This document shows positions 8,560 through 17,705 of a stretch of 64,000 bases of DNA, piece by piece. The translations under genes were made by a program, and so were the position numbers. The notes below the pieces were generated by a model. The model was given only the letters and a program-made list of their open reading frames with translations, had not been told where the DNA came from and did not search any database. Position 1 is the first letter of the stretch; each line of letters opens with the position of its first letter. Source of the stretch: an uncultured Paludibacter sp. (lineage in GTDB: Bacteria; Bacteroidota; Bacteroidia; Bacteroidales; Paludibacteraceae); contig CALFXE010000067.1 in assembly GCA_937927845.1 (NCBI GenBank), positions 9,446 through 73,445 of the forward strand, in the 5' to 3' direction.

Positions 8560-9738
8560 TTAGAGTTCTACGGCTGCAAGTTCGGCAAATGCCAGTTGAT
8601 AATCCCTTTCGGCTGCAAGCGTCTGGTTTACGTTGTCGTAGTACAATCCCATTTCAACCATGTAATCAAGCAAGGATATTTCACCCGCATCAAGTGCTTT
8701 TTTCAACAGGATGGTATTATTTACGTTTGCCAGCGATTTACGATATTTGTCGGCAGTAGTTTTCAGTCCCATTGCTTTGGAATACTGTATTTGCAGTTGG
8801 CTGAAAAACTGTTGCTTGGTATCGGCTTCGCGGCTTTGGGCAGCAGCAACAGATGCCTTTGCCTGTTTCACCTGATTTTTATTCGACCATAGCGGTATGG
8901 ATATACCAAGCGACACACCCTGATACCGTTGTCCGACTACTTTTTCACTCATGTATCCGGCGGTAAACTTAGGCAGGTTCATCGCTTTGCTTAGTGATAC
9001 CTGTTTCTGGCTTACTTCGATTTCGTTACGCACGTATGCCAACACCGGGTTTTTATCTTCGGCTTGTACATACCAGTCGTTAAAGTTCAACGGAAGCTCA
9101 CGGCTGCCGTAGTCTGCATCATTAAAGACTACGTCGATACCGCCGTTCAGCCTTTTCAACTGGGCAAGGAGTGCATCACGTTCTACTTCCATGCGCGATA
9201 TTTCTCCTTGTATGGTAGAAAGGTTCAGGTTTACTTTGTTGTACTCCAAGATACTTACGTCGCCCCTGTCCATACGGTCTTTATAACCTTTGGCAATGGT
9301 TTCTGCATGTTCCAGACGCAAATAAAGTTCTTTAAGCAGGGAATTGTAATATATCAGTTCAATGCAGTATTGTTTTGCTTCGAGCAATATATTCATACGG
9401 TCGGCTTTGTACTGCCATTCCACAAGGTTGTTTCTACCGTTTGCTAACCGACTTTTCATTCCCGTAATGGTGGGAATGTCGAATGTCTGCGATACGCTAA
9501 AATCGGTACGATTACCTATATTTGAAGGGTTACCCCAGAGATAATTGAAGCCCACTTCCGGATCATCAAGGAAGATGCCCGTTTTGTTTTGCAGCTTATC
9601 CGCTTCAACTTGTTCGCGGAGGGCTTTCAGGGTTGTATTGTTCTCTTCTATCGAAGACAATACAGGGTTGATATTATTCTGCGCATTGAGCGTTATGCCT
9701 GCGAAGAGTACCAACATGGTTATTATGATTGTTCTCAT
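8560..9738 (-). CDS. TolC-family outer-membrane efflux protein (CzcC-like)
   Basis: This 392-residue protein has a signal peptide (MRTIIITMLVLFAGITLNAQ) and two outer-membrane-efflux-protein repeats rich in Ala/Gln/Lys heptads. It would form the trimeric outer-membrane channel of the tripartite pump. Its start overlaps the end of the pump gene by 4 nt, a coupled arrangement usual for CzcCBA systems, although the order here is B-A-C. Outer-membrane location and role are established for the family; the transported metal is not visible. Confidence 0.85.
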   Translation of the reverse strand: MRTIIITMLVLFAGITLNAQNNINPVLSSIEENNTTLKALREQVEADKLQNKTGIFLDDPEVGFNYLWGNPSNIGNRTDFSVSQTFDIPTITGMKSRLANGRNNLVEWQYKADRMNILLEAKQYCIELIYYNSLLKELYLRLEHAETIAKGYKDRMDRGDVSILEYNKVNLNLSTIQGEISRMEVERDALLAQLKRLNGGIDVVFNDADYGSRELPLNFNDWYVQAEDKNPVLAYVRNEIEVSQKQVSLSKAMNLPKFTAGYMSEKVVGQRYQGVSLGISIPLWSNKNQVKQAKASVAAAQSREADTKQQFFSQLQIQYSKAMGLKTTADKYRKSLANVNNTILLKKALDAGEISLLDYMVEMGLYYDNVNQTLAAERDYQLAFAELAAVEL

Positions 9739-12700
9739 TCTAATTCTAATTTAGTGTTGTTTACTTCAGGTTCCTCGTTGTCCAGAATTTCGGTTTCAAC
9801 TACTTTCCTGTTTGTAATTAAGTACATGATAGGAATAATAAAGCCGTTGAGCAAAGTCGATGTGAGCAATCCGCCCAGGATAACCTTTGCCATCGGACTT
9901 TGTATTTCGTTACCCGGCAAATCACCACCCAATGCAAGCGGTATCAGTGCAAGACCGGAGGTTAATGCGGTCATCAAGATGGGGTTTAGACGGTCTAACG
10001 AGCCGGTCATTACCGCATCAAGTTTGCTATACCCCTCTGCCACAAGGTCGTTGTATCGTGAGATAAGCAACATACCGTTACGTGTAGCGATACCGAACAG
10101 GGAGATAAACCCGATAATAGCCGGTATGCTCAGAACGCCGTTAGTAAAGAAAATGGCAAACACTCCGCCGATAAGGGCAAGCGGCAGGTTAAGCAGGATA
10201 ACAACGGACTGGTTTATGCTCTTAAACTGCGCAAACAGAAGCATGAAAATAGCAAGAATGGAGAAGATTGAGGTAATAAGCAGGGTGCGTGATGCTGCCT
10301 GTTCGCTCTCAAACTGTCCGCCGTACTCAATATGATAACCTTCGGGCAGTTCTATCTTTTCGTTTACGATGTCCTGAATGTCATTTACTACTCCGCGCAG
10401 GTCACGTCCGGCAACGTTAGCCGATATTACAATCTTACGGGCAACGTTTTCCCTATTGATGGTGTTGGGGCCTGTGGACGATGTTATTTCGGCTATATTA
10501 CTCAATGGAATTTTACGTCCGTTGGCATCAACAATAAGGTTCTTTATCCTTTCGGCTGTTTCACGGCTATCGTCGTTTACTTTTAGGGTAAGGTCGAACG
10601 AGCGGTTTTCTTCGTACACCTGTGAAACGACTTCACCTGCGAGCATGACGTTTACAATCTTCGCAAAGTCGGGTAAGGTTATGCCGTATTTCGCCATTAC
10701 TTCCCTTTTGGGTTCTATCTTCAACTGCGGACGTTCCACTTGTTGTTCTACGTTCAGATCGGCAATACCTTCAATGTCCTGAATGTTTGCTTTTATTTGG
10801 TTACCGATGGAGAACATTTTATTGAGGTCTGTTCCGAACAACTTGATAGCGATGTTGGCACGTGTACCGGATAACATAGCGTCGATACGGTGCGAAATGG
10901 GTGCGCCTATTTCTATATTCACTCCCGGCAACACTTTTATCTTTTCGCGTATTTCGGCAAGCACTTCATCTTTGGAACGTTTATCGAGGATGAACGGTGC
11001 TTCGATTTCCGATACGTTTACACCGAGTGCGTGTTCATCGAGTTCGGCACGTCCTGTTTTCCGTCCTACGGTTTGAACTTCGGGTATGGAAAGCAAGATA
11101 TCTTCTGCTATACGCCCCATCTTGTCGGATTCTTCAAGCGATATACCGGGCATACTACTGATGCTTACGGTAAATGAACCCTCATTGAATGGCGGCAGGA
11201 AGCTACGACCTAATGAGAAGAAAATGATAACGGCAATCACTAAAACAACACCTGTTCCGCCAAGTACCCATTTCTTGTATTTGAGTGTCCATTTAAGGGC
11301 TACCTCGTAAACGATTTTCAGTTTCCTTACTATATACGGTTCACGTTCCGGTTTATCATCTTTTCGTGGTTTACCCAACAGGTAGCTACACAATACTGGA
11401 GTAAGGGTTAAGGCTACTACGGTAGAAGCTATCAATGCCATAATAAAGGCTACTCCTAACGGTGCAAGCATACGACCTTCCATTCCAGAAAGGAAGAACA
11501 AGGGAACGAAGCTGGCGATGATGATAAATGTGGAGTATAGAATTGGCATACGCACTTCTTTGGAAGCATCGAACACGACGTTGAGTACGGTTTTTTGCAG
11601 TTCCTTTGGTTTCTGCCTGTTCTCCCGCAATCGCTTGAACACATTTTCTACATCGACAATGGCATCATCCACAAGCGAGCCAATAGCAATAGCCATACCT
11701 CCGAGGCTCATGGTATTAATAGTAAGCCCCATGAATTTTAAGGAGAGTATTGCAAAGACTAATGACAACGGTATCGTTACAAGTGATATAATGGTTGTAC
11801 GTGCGTTCATCAGGAAGATAACGAGAACGATAACCACGAAGATACCCCCTTCGTACAATGATTTCTGTACGTTATTGATGGAGTTGTCTATAAAACGTGC
11901 CTGACGAAAGATGTCGGTTGTTATCTTCACATCTGCCGGAAGCTGTTTCTGTAAATCGGCAAGCGAAGCGTCAAGTTTGTCTGTCAATTCGAGCGTACTT
12001 GTAGCCGGTTGCTTGGTAACAGTTATCAATACGGCAGCTTTGCCGTCGTTGGATGCCATACCCAGTTTAGGTGCTTTATCTCCTATTTTTACTTCAGCAA
12101 TGTTTTCTATCAGGATAGGAACATTGTTTACTGTTTTGATAACAGCTTTTCCCAATGATGGTATTTTATTTGTTGAAAGCACGCCACGGATGATAAATTC
12201 GTTTCCGTATTCATACAATACACCACCTGCGGCGTTCTGGTTCATTTCGGTAACGACGTCGATTACTTCATTGAGTCCAACGTTGTAATGCTTCATCTTT
12301 CCGGGGTCGAGCAATATCTGGTATTCTTTGATTTCACCACCGAGAACGGTTACCTGTGCCACACCACCTGTTGATAATAAACGAGGGCGGATAGTCCAGT
12401 CGGATAAGGTACGCAAATCCTGTAGCGAGGTTGAGTCGGCGGTCACACCGATAATCATCAACTCACCCAATATGGACGATTGCGGCCCAAGCGTTGGATT
12501 ACCAACGTTAGAGGGTAACTGGTCGTTGACTACGGCTAACTTTTCGGATACAATCTGACGGGCACGGTAGATGTCCGTTCCCCAGTTAAATTCTACCCAT
12601 ACGATAGAAAAGCCTGTAGTGGAGGATGAACGCACACGGCGCACATCGGTAGCACCGTTCAAAGCGGTTTCGACAGGGAATGTAACGAGCCGTTCGACTT

Positions 12701-12878
12701 CTTCGGGAGCCATGCCGCGAGCCTCTGTCATCACCACAACGGTGGGTGCATTGAGGTCGGGGAATACATCGACTTCCATGTTTACGGCTGTATAGGTTCC
12801 TGCCAGCATAAGCAGCAGGGATGCCACTAAAACAACGACACGGTTGTTCAGCGAGAATTTTATTATCTTGTTCAACAT
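9735..12878 (-). CDS. czcA: CzcA/CusA-family heavy-metal RND efflux pump
   Basis: This 1047-residue inner-membrane RND transporter has the expected twelve-helix layout and two large periplasmic loops. The TM4 signature reads GSLVDDAIVDVENVFKRL near 399-416. Compared with CzcA (D402, D408, E415), the first Asp position is not acidic, while the VDD and VEN acids are kept. This puts the protein outside the textbook zinc signature and closer to CusA-like or poorly characterised HME subgroups, so copper/silver or an unassigned divalent metal are alternatives. It follows the adaptor gene by 20 nt and overlaps the TolC gene. Family assignment is very secure; ion specificity is uncertain. Confidence 0.92.
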   Translation of the reverse strand: MLNKIIKFSLNNRVVVLVASLLLMLAGTYTAVNMEVDVFPDLNAPTVVVMTEARGMAPEEVERLVTFPVETALNGATDVRRVRSSSTTGFSIVWVEFNWGTDIYRARQIVSEKLAVVNDQLPSNVGNPTLGPQSSILGELMIIGVTADSTSLQDLRTLSDWTIRPRLLSTGGVAQVTVLGGEIKEYQILLDPGKMKHYNVGLNEVIDVVTEMNQNAAGGVLYEYGNEFIIRGVLSTNKIPSLGKAVIKTVNNVPILIENIAEVKIGDKAPKLGMASNDGKAAVLITVTKQPATSTLELTDKLDASLADLQKQLPADVKITTDIFRQARFIDNSINNVQKSLYEGGIFVVIVLVIFLMNARTTIISLVTIPLSLVFAILSLKFMGLTINTMSLGGMAIAIGSLVDDAIVDVENVFKRLRENRQKPKELQKTVLNVVFDASKEVRMPILYSTFIIIASFVPLFFLSGMEGRMLAPLGVAFIMALIASTVVALTLTPVLCSYLLGKPRKDDKPEREPYIVRKLKIVYEVALKWTLKYKKWVLGGTGVVLVIAVIIFFSLGRSFLPPFNEGSFTVSISSMPGISLEESDKMGRIAEDILLSIPEVQTVGRKTGRAELDEHALGVNVSEIEAPFILDKRSKDEVLAEIREKIKVLPGVNIEIGAPISHRIDAMLSGTRANIAIKLFGTDLNKMFSIGNQIKANIQDIEGIADLNVEQQVERPQLKIEPKREVMAKYGITLPDFAKIVNVMLAGEVVSQVYEENRSFDLTLKVNDDSRETAERIKNLIVDANGRKIPLSNIAEITSSTGPNTINRENVARKIVISANVAGRDLRGVVNDIQDIVNEKIELPEGYHIEYGGQFESEQAASRTLLITSIFSILAIFMLLFAQFKSINQSVVILLNLPLALIGGVFAIFFTNGVLSIPAIIGFISLFGIATRNGMLLISRYNDLVAEGYSKLDAVMTGSLDRLNPILMTALTSGLALIPLALGGDLPGNEIQSPMAKVILGGLLTSTLLNGFIIPIMYLITNRKVVETEILDNEEPEVNNTKLELE

Positions 12879-12898
12879 ACTGATTCGTGTTTTAATGG

Positions 12899-14224
12899 TT
12901 AGTGACTATGTCCTTCGGGCATTACTGAAGAAGTTGCTGCCAGTTTCACCTGATATACTCCTTTGGTAACTACTTTGGCTCCGCGTTGAAGACCTGAAAG
13001 GATCTGCACTCTTTCGCCGTTATTCTGTCCGAGGGTTACTTCCTGTTTCTTATATTCTTCGTCGCCTATTTGCAGATACACGAAGTTAAGTCCCTGTTCT
13101 TCGGTAATAGCAGAAACGGGAACGGATATTACATTATCCTGTAAGGTCGAAAGCAGATATACTTCGGTATATGCTCCGGGAATAATATCGCCCACGTTAT
13201 CAAACTCGAATGTAACAGGAATATAGAAAGATTGGTCAGTGGATGCTTTACCGAAAGATAAAAGCCGGCCGTTAAGTTCCGAAAGTTTATATACCTGATT
13301 GTCATAGGCAGGCTTAAAGTTAGCACTACTGATGCTTTTAAGTATCTTGAAATTGTTCTCTGATACTTCGGCTCGTAGCTGCAAACGCCTATTCTGCGAT
13401 ACAGTTGCAATGGGCTGACCTACTGAAACGTATTCCCCCTGTGCAACAAGCCTGTTCTTAATATATCCGGCAATGGGAGCTGTAACGCTTACCCCGGTGG
13501 CTGTCATATTGCCTGCCTGTGCCTGATATACTGTTTTCGCTGTTTCATAACGCAAACGAGCCTGTTCAAAGTCCTTAGCGGAAATAATCTGGTCTTTTAC
13601 CAATGATTCGGCACGTTGGAACTCTTTCTGTGCAGTTTCGTATTCAATCCGCGCTTTTACGGACGGATCGCCTTCCAACAGTTTCTTTGCTGAAATAGTT
13701 ACAATGGATTGTCCGGCTTGTACGGCTGTACCGTCTGTTATGGACGGATTGGTGAAAGATACAATACCGTTGGAAGTAGCTGCAATAACAGCTTCATCAC
13801 CCTGCGAGGCTTGTATCTGTCCACTGGTTTTAATGGAATTGTAGAAACTACCAAGAGCAACGGTTTCTGTCTTCAATCCAACAAGTTGCGCTTGCTGTTT
13901 GGTGAAAAGTATTTCATCCGAATGGCTGTCTTCCATTGCTTCTGCTCCGTGGTCATGTCCGTCGCCCTCGGAGTGCTTATGATCTTTCTCGTTAGCGTGG
14001 TCATGCCCATCGCCGTCAGTATGTTTATGTTCTTTATCGTTTGAATGGTCATGTCCATCACCTTCGGAGTGTTCATGCTCTTTCTCATTAGAATGGTCAT
14101 GTCCATCACCATCAACATGCTCATGTTTATCACTTGATTTTTGATTGTTTTTTCCCTGACCGGAATTGCATCCGGTTAATAATATTGCGATAACAACGAA
14201 TAATCCTATTATGTACGTTTTCAT
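12899..14224 (-). CDS. RND periplasmic adaptor lipoprotein with His-rich repeat (CzcB-like)
   Basis: This 441-residue membrane-fusion protein has a lipoprotein signal with lipobox LLTGC (Cys19). Residues 28-100 carry about four tandem copies of a 16-residue unit of the form EKEHEHSEGDGHDHSN, an obvious metal-chelating arm. The rest is a standard adaptor: coiled-coil hairpin (about 195-240), lipoyl halves with APIAGYIKNRLVAQGEYV near 255-275, and beta-barrel domains. It is the first gene of the leftward efflux operon. The His arm probably captures periplasmic Zn, Cu, Ni or Cd and feeds the pump, as known for metal-type adaptors with His-rich N-termini. The repeat could vary in copy number. Confidence 0.88.
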   Translation of the reverse strand: MKTYIIGLFVVIAILLTGCNSGQGKNNQKSSDKHEHVDGDGHDHSNEKEHEHSEGDGHDHSNDKEHKHTDGDGHDHANEKDHKHSEGDGHDHGAEAMEDSHSDEILFTKQQAQLVGLKTETVALGSFYNSIKTSGQIQASQGDEAVIAATSNGIVSFTNPSITDGTAVQAGQSIVTISAKKLLEGDPSVKARIEYETAQKEFQRAESLVKDQIISAKDFEQARLRYETAKTVYQAQAGNMTATGVSVTAPIAGYIKNRLVAQGEYVSVGQPIATVSQNRRLQLRAEVSENNFKILKSISSANFKPAYDNQVYKLSELNGRLLSFGKASTDQSFYIPVTFEFDNVGDIIPGAYTEVYLLSTLQDNVISVPVSAITEEQGLNFVYLQIGDEEYKKQEVTLGQNNGERVQILSGLQRGAKVVTKGVYQVKLAATSSVMPEGHSH

Positions 14225-14363
14225 TTTATTTTTTAATTATTGGGGGAAGTAAAGCATATCCTGATATTTGCTTTGCTTCTCGTGAGAAATATTGATTTTT
14301 ATGGGTTGATATGTATATACCAATACCCTATGCCTTGAACATATCCAAATGCACAAAGCAGCA

Positions 14364-14384
14364 TGACTTACAGCCTGTAAGTCA
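14364..14384. promoter_or_regulatory. Perfect 21-bp palindrome upstream of efflux operon
   Basis: Ten-base arms TGACTTACAG and CTGTAAGTCA surround a single central base. The dyad lies between the czcB-like start (14224) and the end of the HHHH protein gene (14390). No T-run follows on either strand, so an operator, for example for the nearby Fur-family repressor, is at least as likely as a terminator. The assignment is inference. Confidence 0.5.
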
Positions 14385-14389
14385 AAACA

Positions 14390-14827
14390 TCAGGAAATTA
14401 TGGAAGGAGGGGCGCGTAAACCGTGAAATTGGTTTGCTTCTGCGGATTTATAGAATGAAATAAATTCTCCGTACTCAAAGTCGGAGGTTGATTCTCCCGA
14501 ATCGTAGATTAAGAAATCCGCAGCTAAAAAGAATATCGGGAATAAATGTGTAAGATCATGGTTTTGACAAGAAGAAACCTTGCACTTAGTTTCATTTGTC
14601 GTTTTGGGTGAAGTATATTTAGATTCAGCAATACAAGATTGTTCATGGTCACTGTCATTAGGTAACTCACGATGGTCTGTATGTTCATCGTTTACCTGAT
14701 TATCCTGTTCGCATATCTCCATAACAATACACACCAATCCCTCATGATGATGATGTGGTACTATTGCAAGTATCAGTAATACTAAACTTGACAATGCAAC
14801 AAACGATATGGAAATAATTCGTTTCAC
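14390..14827 (-). CDS. Small secreted or membrane-anchored HHHH-motif protein (DUF6769-like)
   Basis: The family is tentatively DUF6769. A signal/anchor helix (SISFVALSSLVLLILAIVP) is followed immediately by HHHHEG, then Cys and acidic/His residues, and a C-terminal motif ANQFHGLRAPP. The protein is a paralogue of the one at 21041-21472; the shared HHHH and HGLRAPP motifs fix both ends. I chose the GTG start at 14827 because it aligns with the paralogue's N-terminus and lies 20 nt after a TATCTTTG box; the upstream ATGs at 14893 or 14869 precede or overlap that box. The metal-ligand content and the Fur neighbour suggest periplasmic metal sensing or buffering. The function is unknown. Confidence 0.7.
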   Translation of the reverse strand: MKRIISISFVALSSLVLLILAIVPHHHHEGLVCIVMEICEQDNQVNDEHTDHRELPNDSDHEQSCIAESKYTSPKTTNETKCKVSSCQNHDLTHLFPIFFLAADFLIYDSGESTSDFEYGEFISFYKSAEANQFHGLRAPPSIIS

Positions 14828-14847
14828 TAAATCTTTTTTTACCTGTG

Positions 14848-14855
14848 CAAAGATA
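14848..14855 (-). promoter_or_regulatory. Bacteroidota -7 box for the HHHH protein
   Basis: On the minus strand this reads TATCTTTG, a perfect match to the Bacteroidota -7 consensus TAnnTTTG, placed 20 nt before the chosen GTG start. No clear TTTG is seen at -33. Confidence 0.5.
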
Positions 14856-14873
14856 AAATAAAAAGTCATGCAA

Positions 14874-15305
14874 CTAAGTTGCAATCTTATCACATTTTCC
14901 GCTATAGCCTTTAATTACGAAATTAACGCTCTCCAATTCCATATTTCCCGGTAGTTCTATTTGAGGAACAGGCACGTTTTCCAAACAAAATGCCTTTTTA
15001 CAGTAGTTACAGTAAAAGTGTAAATGATAATCACCTTCACTACAACCGCAATCCTCCTGACAAACCGAATATTTAACCGAACCTGATCCGTCGTCAAATT
15101 TATGAATCAGCCCATTATCATTAAAGAGGTGAATTATACGAGAAATAGTCGATTTATCAATGCTCAATAATTTTTTCTCTAAGTCCCCTAAACTGAATGC
15201 TTCGGTGAACTTTAGCATTGTATCCCATACTAAAATCCGTGTAGATGTGGGCTTTATGCCTTTTCCTTCTAATAATTTTATGATAAAATCGTCCACGTAT
15301 TTCAA
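14874..15305 (-). CDS. Fur-family metal-responsive transcriptional repressor
   Basis: This 143-residue protein has the N-terminal winged helix (about 1-75, with KPTSTRILVWDTM and the recognition-helix region KSTISRIIHLF) and the C-terminal dimer domain with metal ligands HLHFYCNYCKKAFC (about 94-107). The usual final CxxC is reduced to one Cys (GYSGKCDK). Fur relatives sense Fe, Zn, Ni, Mn or peroxide; the zinc-rich neighbourhood suggests a Zur-like role. It lies between His-rich lipoprotein 1 and the HHHH protein/efflux operon, so it plausibly controls one or both. The sensed metal is not determinable here. Confidence 0.85.
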   Translation of the reverse strand: MKYVDDFIIKLLEGKGIKPTSTRILVWDTMLKFTEAFSLGDLEKKLLSIDKSTISRIIHLFNDNGLIHKFDDGSGSVKYSVCQEDCGCSEGDYHLHFYCNYCKKAFCLENVPVPQIELPGNMELESVNFVIKGYSGKCDKIAT

Positions 15306-15333
15306 AGATTATTTATGTTATTTATTCTATAAC

Positions 15334-15385
15334 AAAAAGGATGTGTCAAATGATGCTGATTTTAAAATCACTGCACATCCTTTTT
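15334..15385 (-). terminator. Terminator after His-rich lipoprotein 1
   Basis: Arms AAAAAGGATGTG (15334-15345) and CACATCCTTTTT (15374-15385) form a 12-bp perfect stem in the 92-bp gap between the lipoprotein gene and the downstream fur gene, with A/T ends on both sides. Confidence 0.75.
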
Positions 15386-15397
15386 GCATATAATATC

Positions 15398-16009
15398 TTA
15401 ATTATGATGGTTGCCCTTATTATGAGAGCCATCGGCACTTCCATTGTGATTGTGGCTCTTATCAGTACAGGTATTCACATCATGATTTTGTTCCCCATTG
15501 TGATTATGACTTGCATCAGTGCAAGTGTTCACATCATGGTTTTGTTCTCCATTGTGATTATGGCTTGTATCTGTACAAGTATTCACATCATGGTTTTGTC
15601 CGTTATTGTGATTATGGTTTGCATCAGTACAAGTATTCACATCGTGGTTTTGTGTGTTGTTATGATTGTGGCTTACATCCATGCAGGTATTGGAATCATG
15701 GTTATTTCCTCCATGTCCTGTGCCTGTGCCATTGTGATGGGTACCGTCATGTTTAATTCCTGAATGTTGGGAATTTGTACAAACCTGATGTGTTCCGTCT
15801 GCAAGTATATCGCAGTTTTCGTGATTTCCGGCAGCACACTGATTCAGCACGCTGCTTTTGTAGATATCGCCATTTGAAAAACCGAGTGTAGATGCACGAA
15901 GCTCCAAACTTTGATCTATATCTCCAAAGTTGCTATCATCATCCTGGCTACAAGAAACGAATGTGATAACCGATGCGAGAACCGCTAATGAATAAAATAC
16001 TCTTTTCAT
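15398..16009 (-). CDS. His/Asn/Cys-rich repeat lipoprotein 1
   Basis: This 203-residue protein has a lipoprotein signal with lipobox FVSC (Cys20). A short conserved domain (AAGNHENCDILADGTHQVC) is shared with lipoprotein 2 at 21587. The C-terminal half is built from about five 16-18-residue repeats of the pattern NHDVNTCTDxSHNHN. The regular Cys and His content marks a metal-binding surface or periplasmic protein. It has its own upstream copy of the bipartite GTAGGGTA/ATGCGGTA motif and a dedicated terminator, so it is a single-gene unit likely induced by the ECF sigma at 25257. I know no named family; a metal buffer or scavenger is the best inference. DNA repeats make the copy number changeable. 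Confidence 0.75.
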   Translation of the reverse strand: MKRVFYSLAVLASVITFVSCSQDDDSNFGDIDQSLELRASTLGFSNGDIYKSSVLNQCAAGNHENCDILADGTHQVCTNSQHSGIKHDGTHHNGTGTGHGGNNHDSNTCMDVSHNHNNTQNHDVNTCTDANHNHNNGQNHDVNTCTDTSHNHNGEQNHDVNTCTDASHNHNGEQNHDVNTCTDKSHNHNGSADGSHNKGNHHN

Positions 16010-16042
16010 ATTCCTTTATTGTTAAAATGTTATATGTTAATA

Positions 16043-16069
16043 TACCGCATAAGAGTAATTATACCCTAC
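16043..16069 (-). promoter_or_regulatory. Putative ECF-sigma promoter of lipoprotein 1
   Basis: On the minus strand GTAGGGTA (16069-16062), 11 nt, then ATGCGGTA (16050-16043), ending 33 nt before the lipoprotein start. The same two boxes with the same 11-nt spacing precede lipoprotein 2 and the ECF sigma gene, which makes coincidence unlikely. Box spacing fits an ECF -35/-10 pair. Confidence 0.7.
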
Positions 16070-16113
16070 CAAAAAATAAAATAATTTTTAACTTGAACGG
16101 AGAAAGACACTTC

Positions 16114-17682
16114 TCATAATTTTACCACAAGATTATCTCCTATTTTTGTAGAGGGCTTTTTCTCAATATACTCCCGTAATGAAAAATCTTTTCTCAATGC
16201 TCTATCAGAAATAAAAAGTATTGAACCGCCATAAATATCGGACATAATATCATCCTTTTCAGCTATGATAACACTCTCTCCTAAATATACTTTCATATTC
16301 TCTGGACGGCGGATTCCATAAACAATGTATTGTTTTGAATTTTCTGATAACTCAATCCCACTCTTACACATATTTTCATAACCGACATAGCTGTTCAGAA
16401 AAGGCATTTCAAAGGATACAATAAATATCACGGTTAAAATCCCTATTGATATGCTGTTAATCGAACGAATTATATTCTTTCGGAAAATCAGAAAATATAA
16501 AGAAAGGAATCCAAATAGAGCAAGTGAAATTAATCCCCATATTATGGAAGTGTGAATTTCATTCAACCAAGAAAATGTAATATCATTTTTACTCAATAAA
16601 AACAACGGCAAAGCCATTATTGCTATGAGAGATAACGCTATCATAAAATATACAATCCATTTCTTATTCTTTAATCTCATCAATATAATAACTGACAGAT
16701 AAGCCACAAAAGGAAATACAGGCAACATATAAATTTCAATCTTTGCACTTACAATAGATAAGACAAGAAATGACGTTAAAACAACAGTCAAAAACAATTT
16801 ATCTATATCTGTTTTTATCAGCTTATTTTTAATCCCTAACAGGATAAGGGCAAAGAATAAAATTGACCAAGGAGCGAAGGAATACCAAAATACCTGAAAA
16901 TAATAATAGAACGGCTCCTTATGATGGAATGAGCTAACAGCACGGTTGAATGTCTGATTAAAGAGTAAATCGTTCAAATAACTATTTCCCGCTTCAACCC
17001 ACACTAAGCTGAACCAAACAGAACAAAGCAATAAGAGTATTCCCCAAGTTCTAAACCCTAAATATTTTCCACTATCCTTAATTTTCCCTTTTATAGTTAG
17101 AAATGTCAGTATAGAGACTACCGGAATAATTATTCCGATTGGCCCTTTACTGAATATTGCGAGGAAAATACAAAGAGGAAGCAAATACTTATCATATTTT
17201 CTCTCTCTGCCTGAATACATTCTATAAAAAACATATAATGCCAATGTTATAAACATAGACATTAACATATCCATTCTTAGAATAATGGCTCCACCCATAA
17301 ATAGAGCGCTTGTGAACAATAATAGTTTTGCACTGGATTGATATTCGTTTGGAAGTTCAGCTCGTGTCCACCTGTCCATCGTAAACTGAATGACAAAAGC
17401 GGGTAGTAATGAGAATAGCGACAAGAACCATATTTGATGACTTCCGAATATCTTTTTTCCGAGCATTATAATCCAGAAATATAAAGGCGGTTTATCGGCA
17501 TATATTTCACCATGATTATAAAATGAGAAAAAATTCCCTGTTTTTAAGGCATCATCAACTATATTCAAATATCTAAGTTCGTTTGCAGGCGTATAATCCC
17601 GGAGTAGGATTAATGGGAACATTAATGCAAAAACAAGAATATAGTAGATGTGGTCAATCGTAAATAATCGTTTTAATGTCAT
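16114..17682 (-). CDS. ArnT-like (GT83) membrane glycosyltransferase
   Basis: This 522-residue polytopic membrane protein has about 12 predicted helices. The first periplasmic loop carries YTPANELRYLNI (around 30-41), matching the DExRY region that holds the catalytic acid in ArnT/PMT enzymes, followed by ADKPPLYFW (about 63-71). Members transfer a sugar from a polyprenyl phosphate carrier to lipid A at the periplasmic face. It is the last gene of a leftward operon with epimerase, Lab_N, GT2 and PAP2 genes, all the parts needed to make and attach a modified sugar. With a UDP-sugar 4-epimerase present and no aminoarabinose genes, galacturonate is a likelier donor than Ara4N; this is inference. 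Confidence 0.82.
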   Translation of the reverse strand: MTLKRLFTIDHIYYILVFALMFPLILLRDYTPANELRYLNIVDDALKTGNFFSFYNHGEIYADKPPLYFWIIMLGKKIFGSHQIWFLSLFSLLPAFVIQFTMDRWTRAELPNEYQSSAKLLLFTSALFMGGAIILRMDMLMSMFITLALYVFYRMYSGRERKYDKYLLPLCIFLAIFSKGPIGIIIPVVSILTFLTIKGKIKDSGKYLGFRTWGILLLLCSVWFSLVWVEAGNSYLNDLLFNQTFNRAVSSFHHKEPFYYYFQVFWYSFAPWSILFFALILLGIKNKLIKTDIDKLFLTVVLTSFLVLSIVSAKIEIYMLPVFPFVAYLSVIILMRLKNKKWIVYFMIALSLIAIMALPLFLLSKNDITFSWLNEIHTSIIWGLISLALFGFLSLYFLIFRKNIIRSINSISIGILTVIFIVSFEMPFLNSYVGYENMCKSGIELSENSKQYIVYGIRRPENMKVYLGESVIIAEKDDIMSDIYGGSILFISDRALRKDFSLREYIEKKPSTKIGDNLVVKL

Positions 17683-17705
17683 AGTTAATAATTAAGGATT
17701 AACAC

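Noticed and set aside
9589..10335. 248-residue open frame on the plus strand
   Set aside because: It is antisense to the TolC-like and CzcA-type genes, which have full domain support; the plus-strand translation shows no domain.
15430..15700. CRISPR-like array
   Set aside because: The repeats are in-frame protein repeats (NHDVNTCTD type) with related, not unique, intervening sequence.
15341..15763. 140-residue open frame on the plus strand
   Set aside because: It is the antisense of the His-rich lipoprotein repeats; the low-complexity Ile/Val/Met composition comes from the repeat, while the minus strand has a signal peptide, lipobox and promoter motif.
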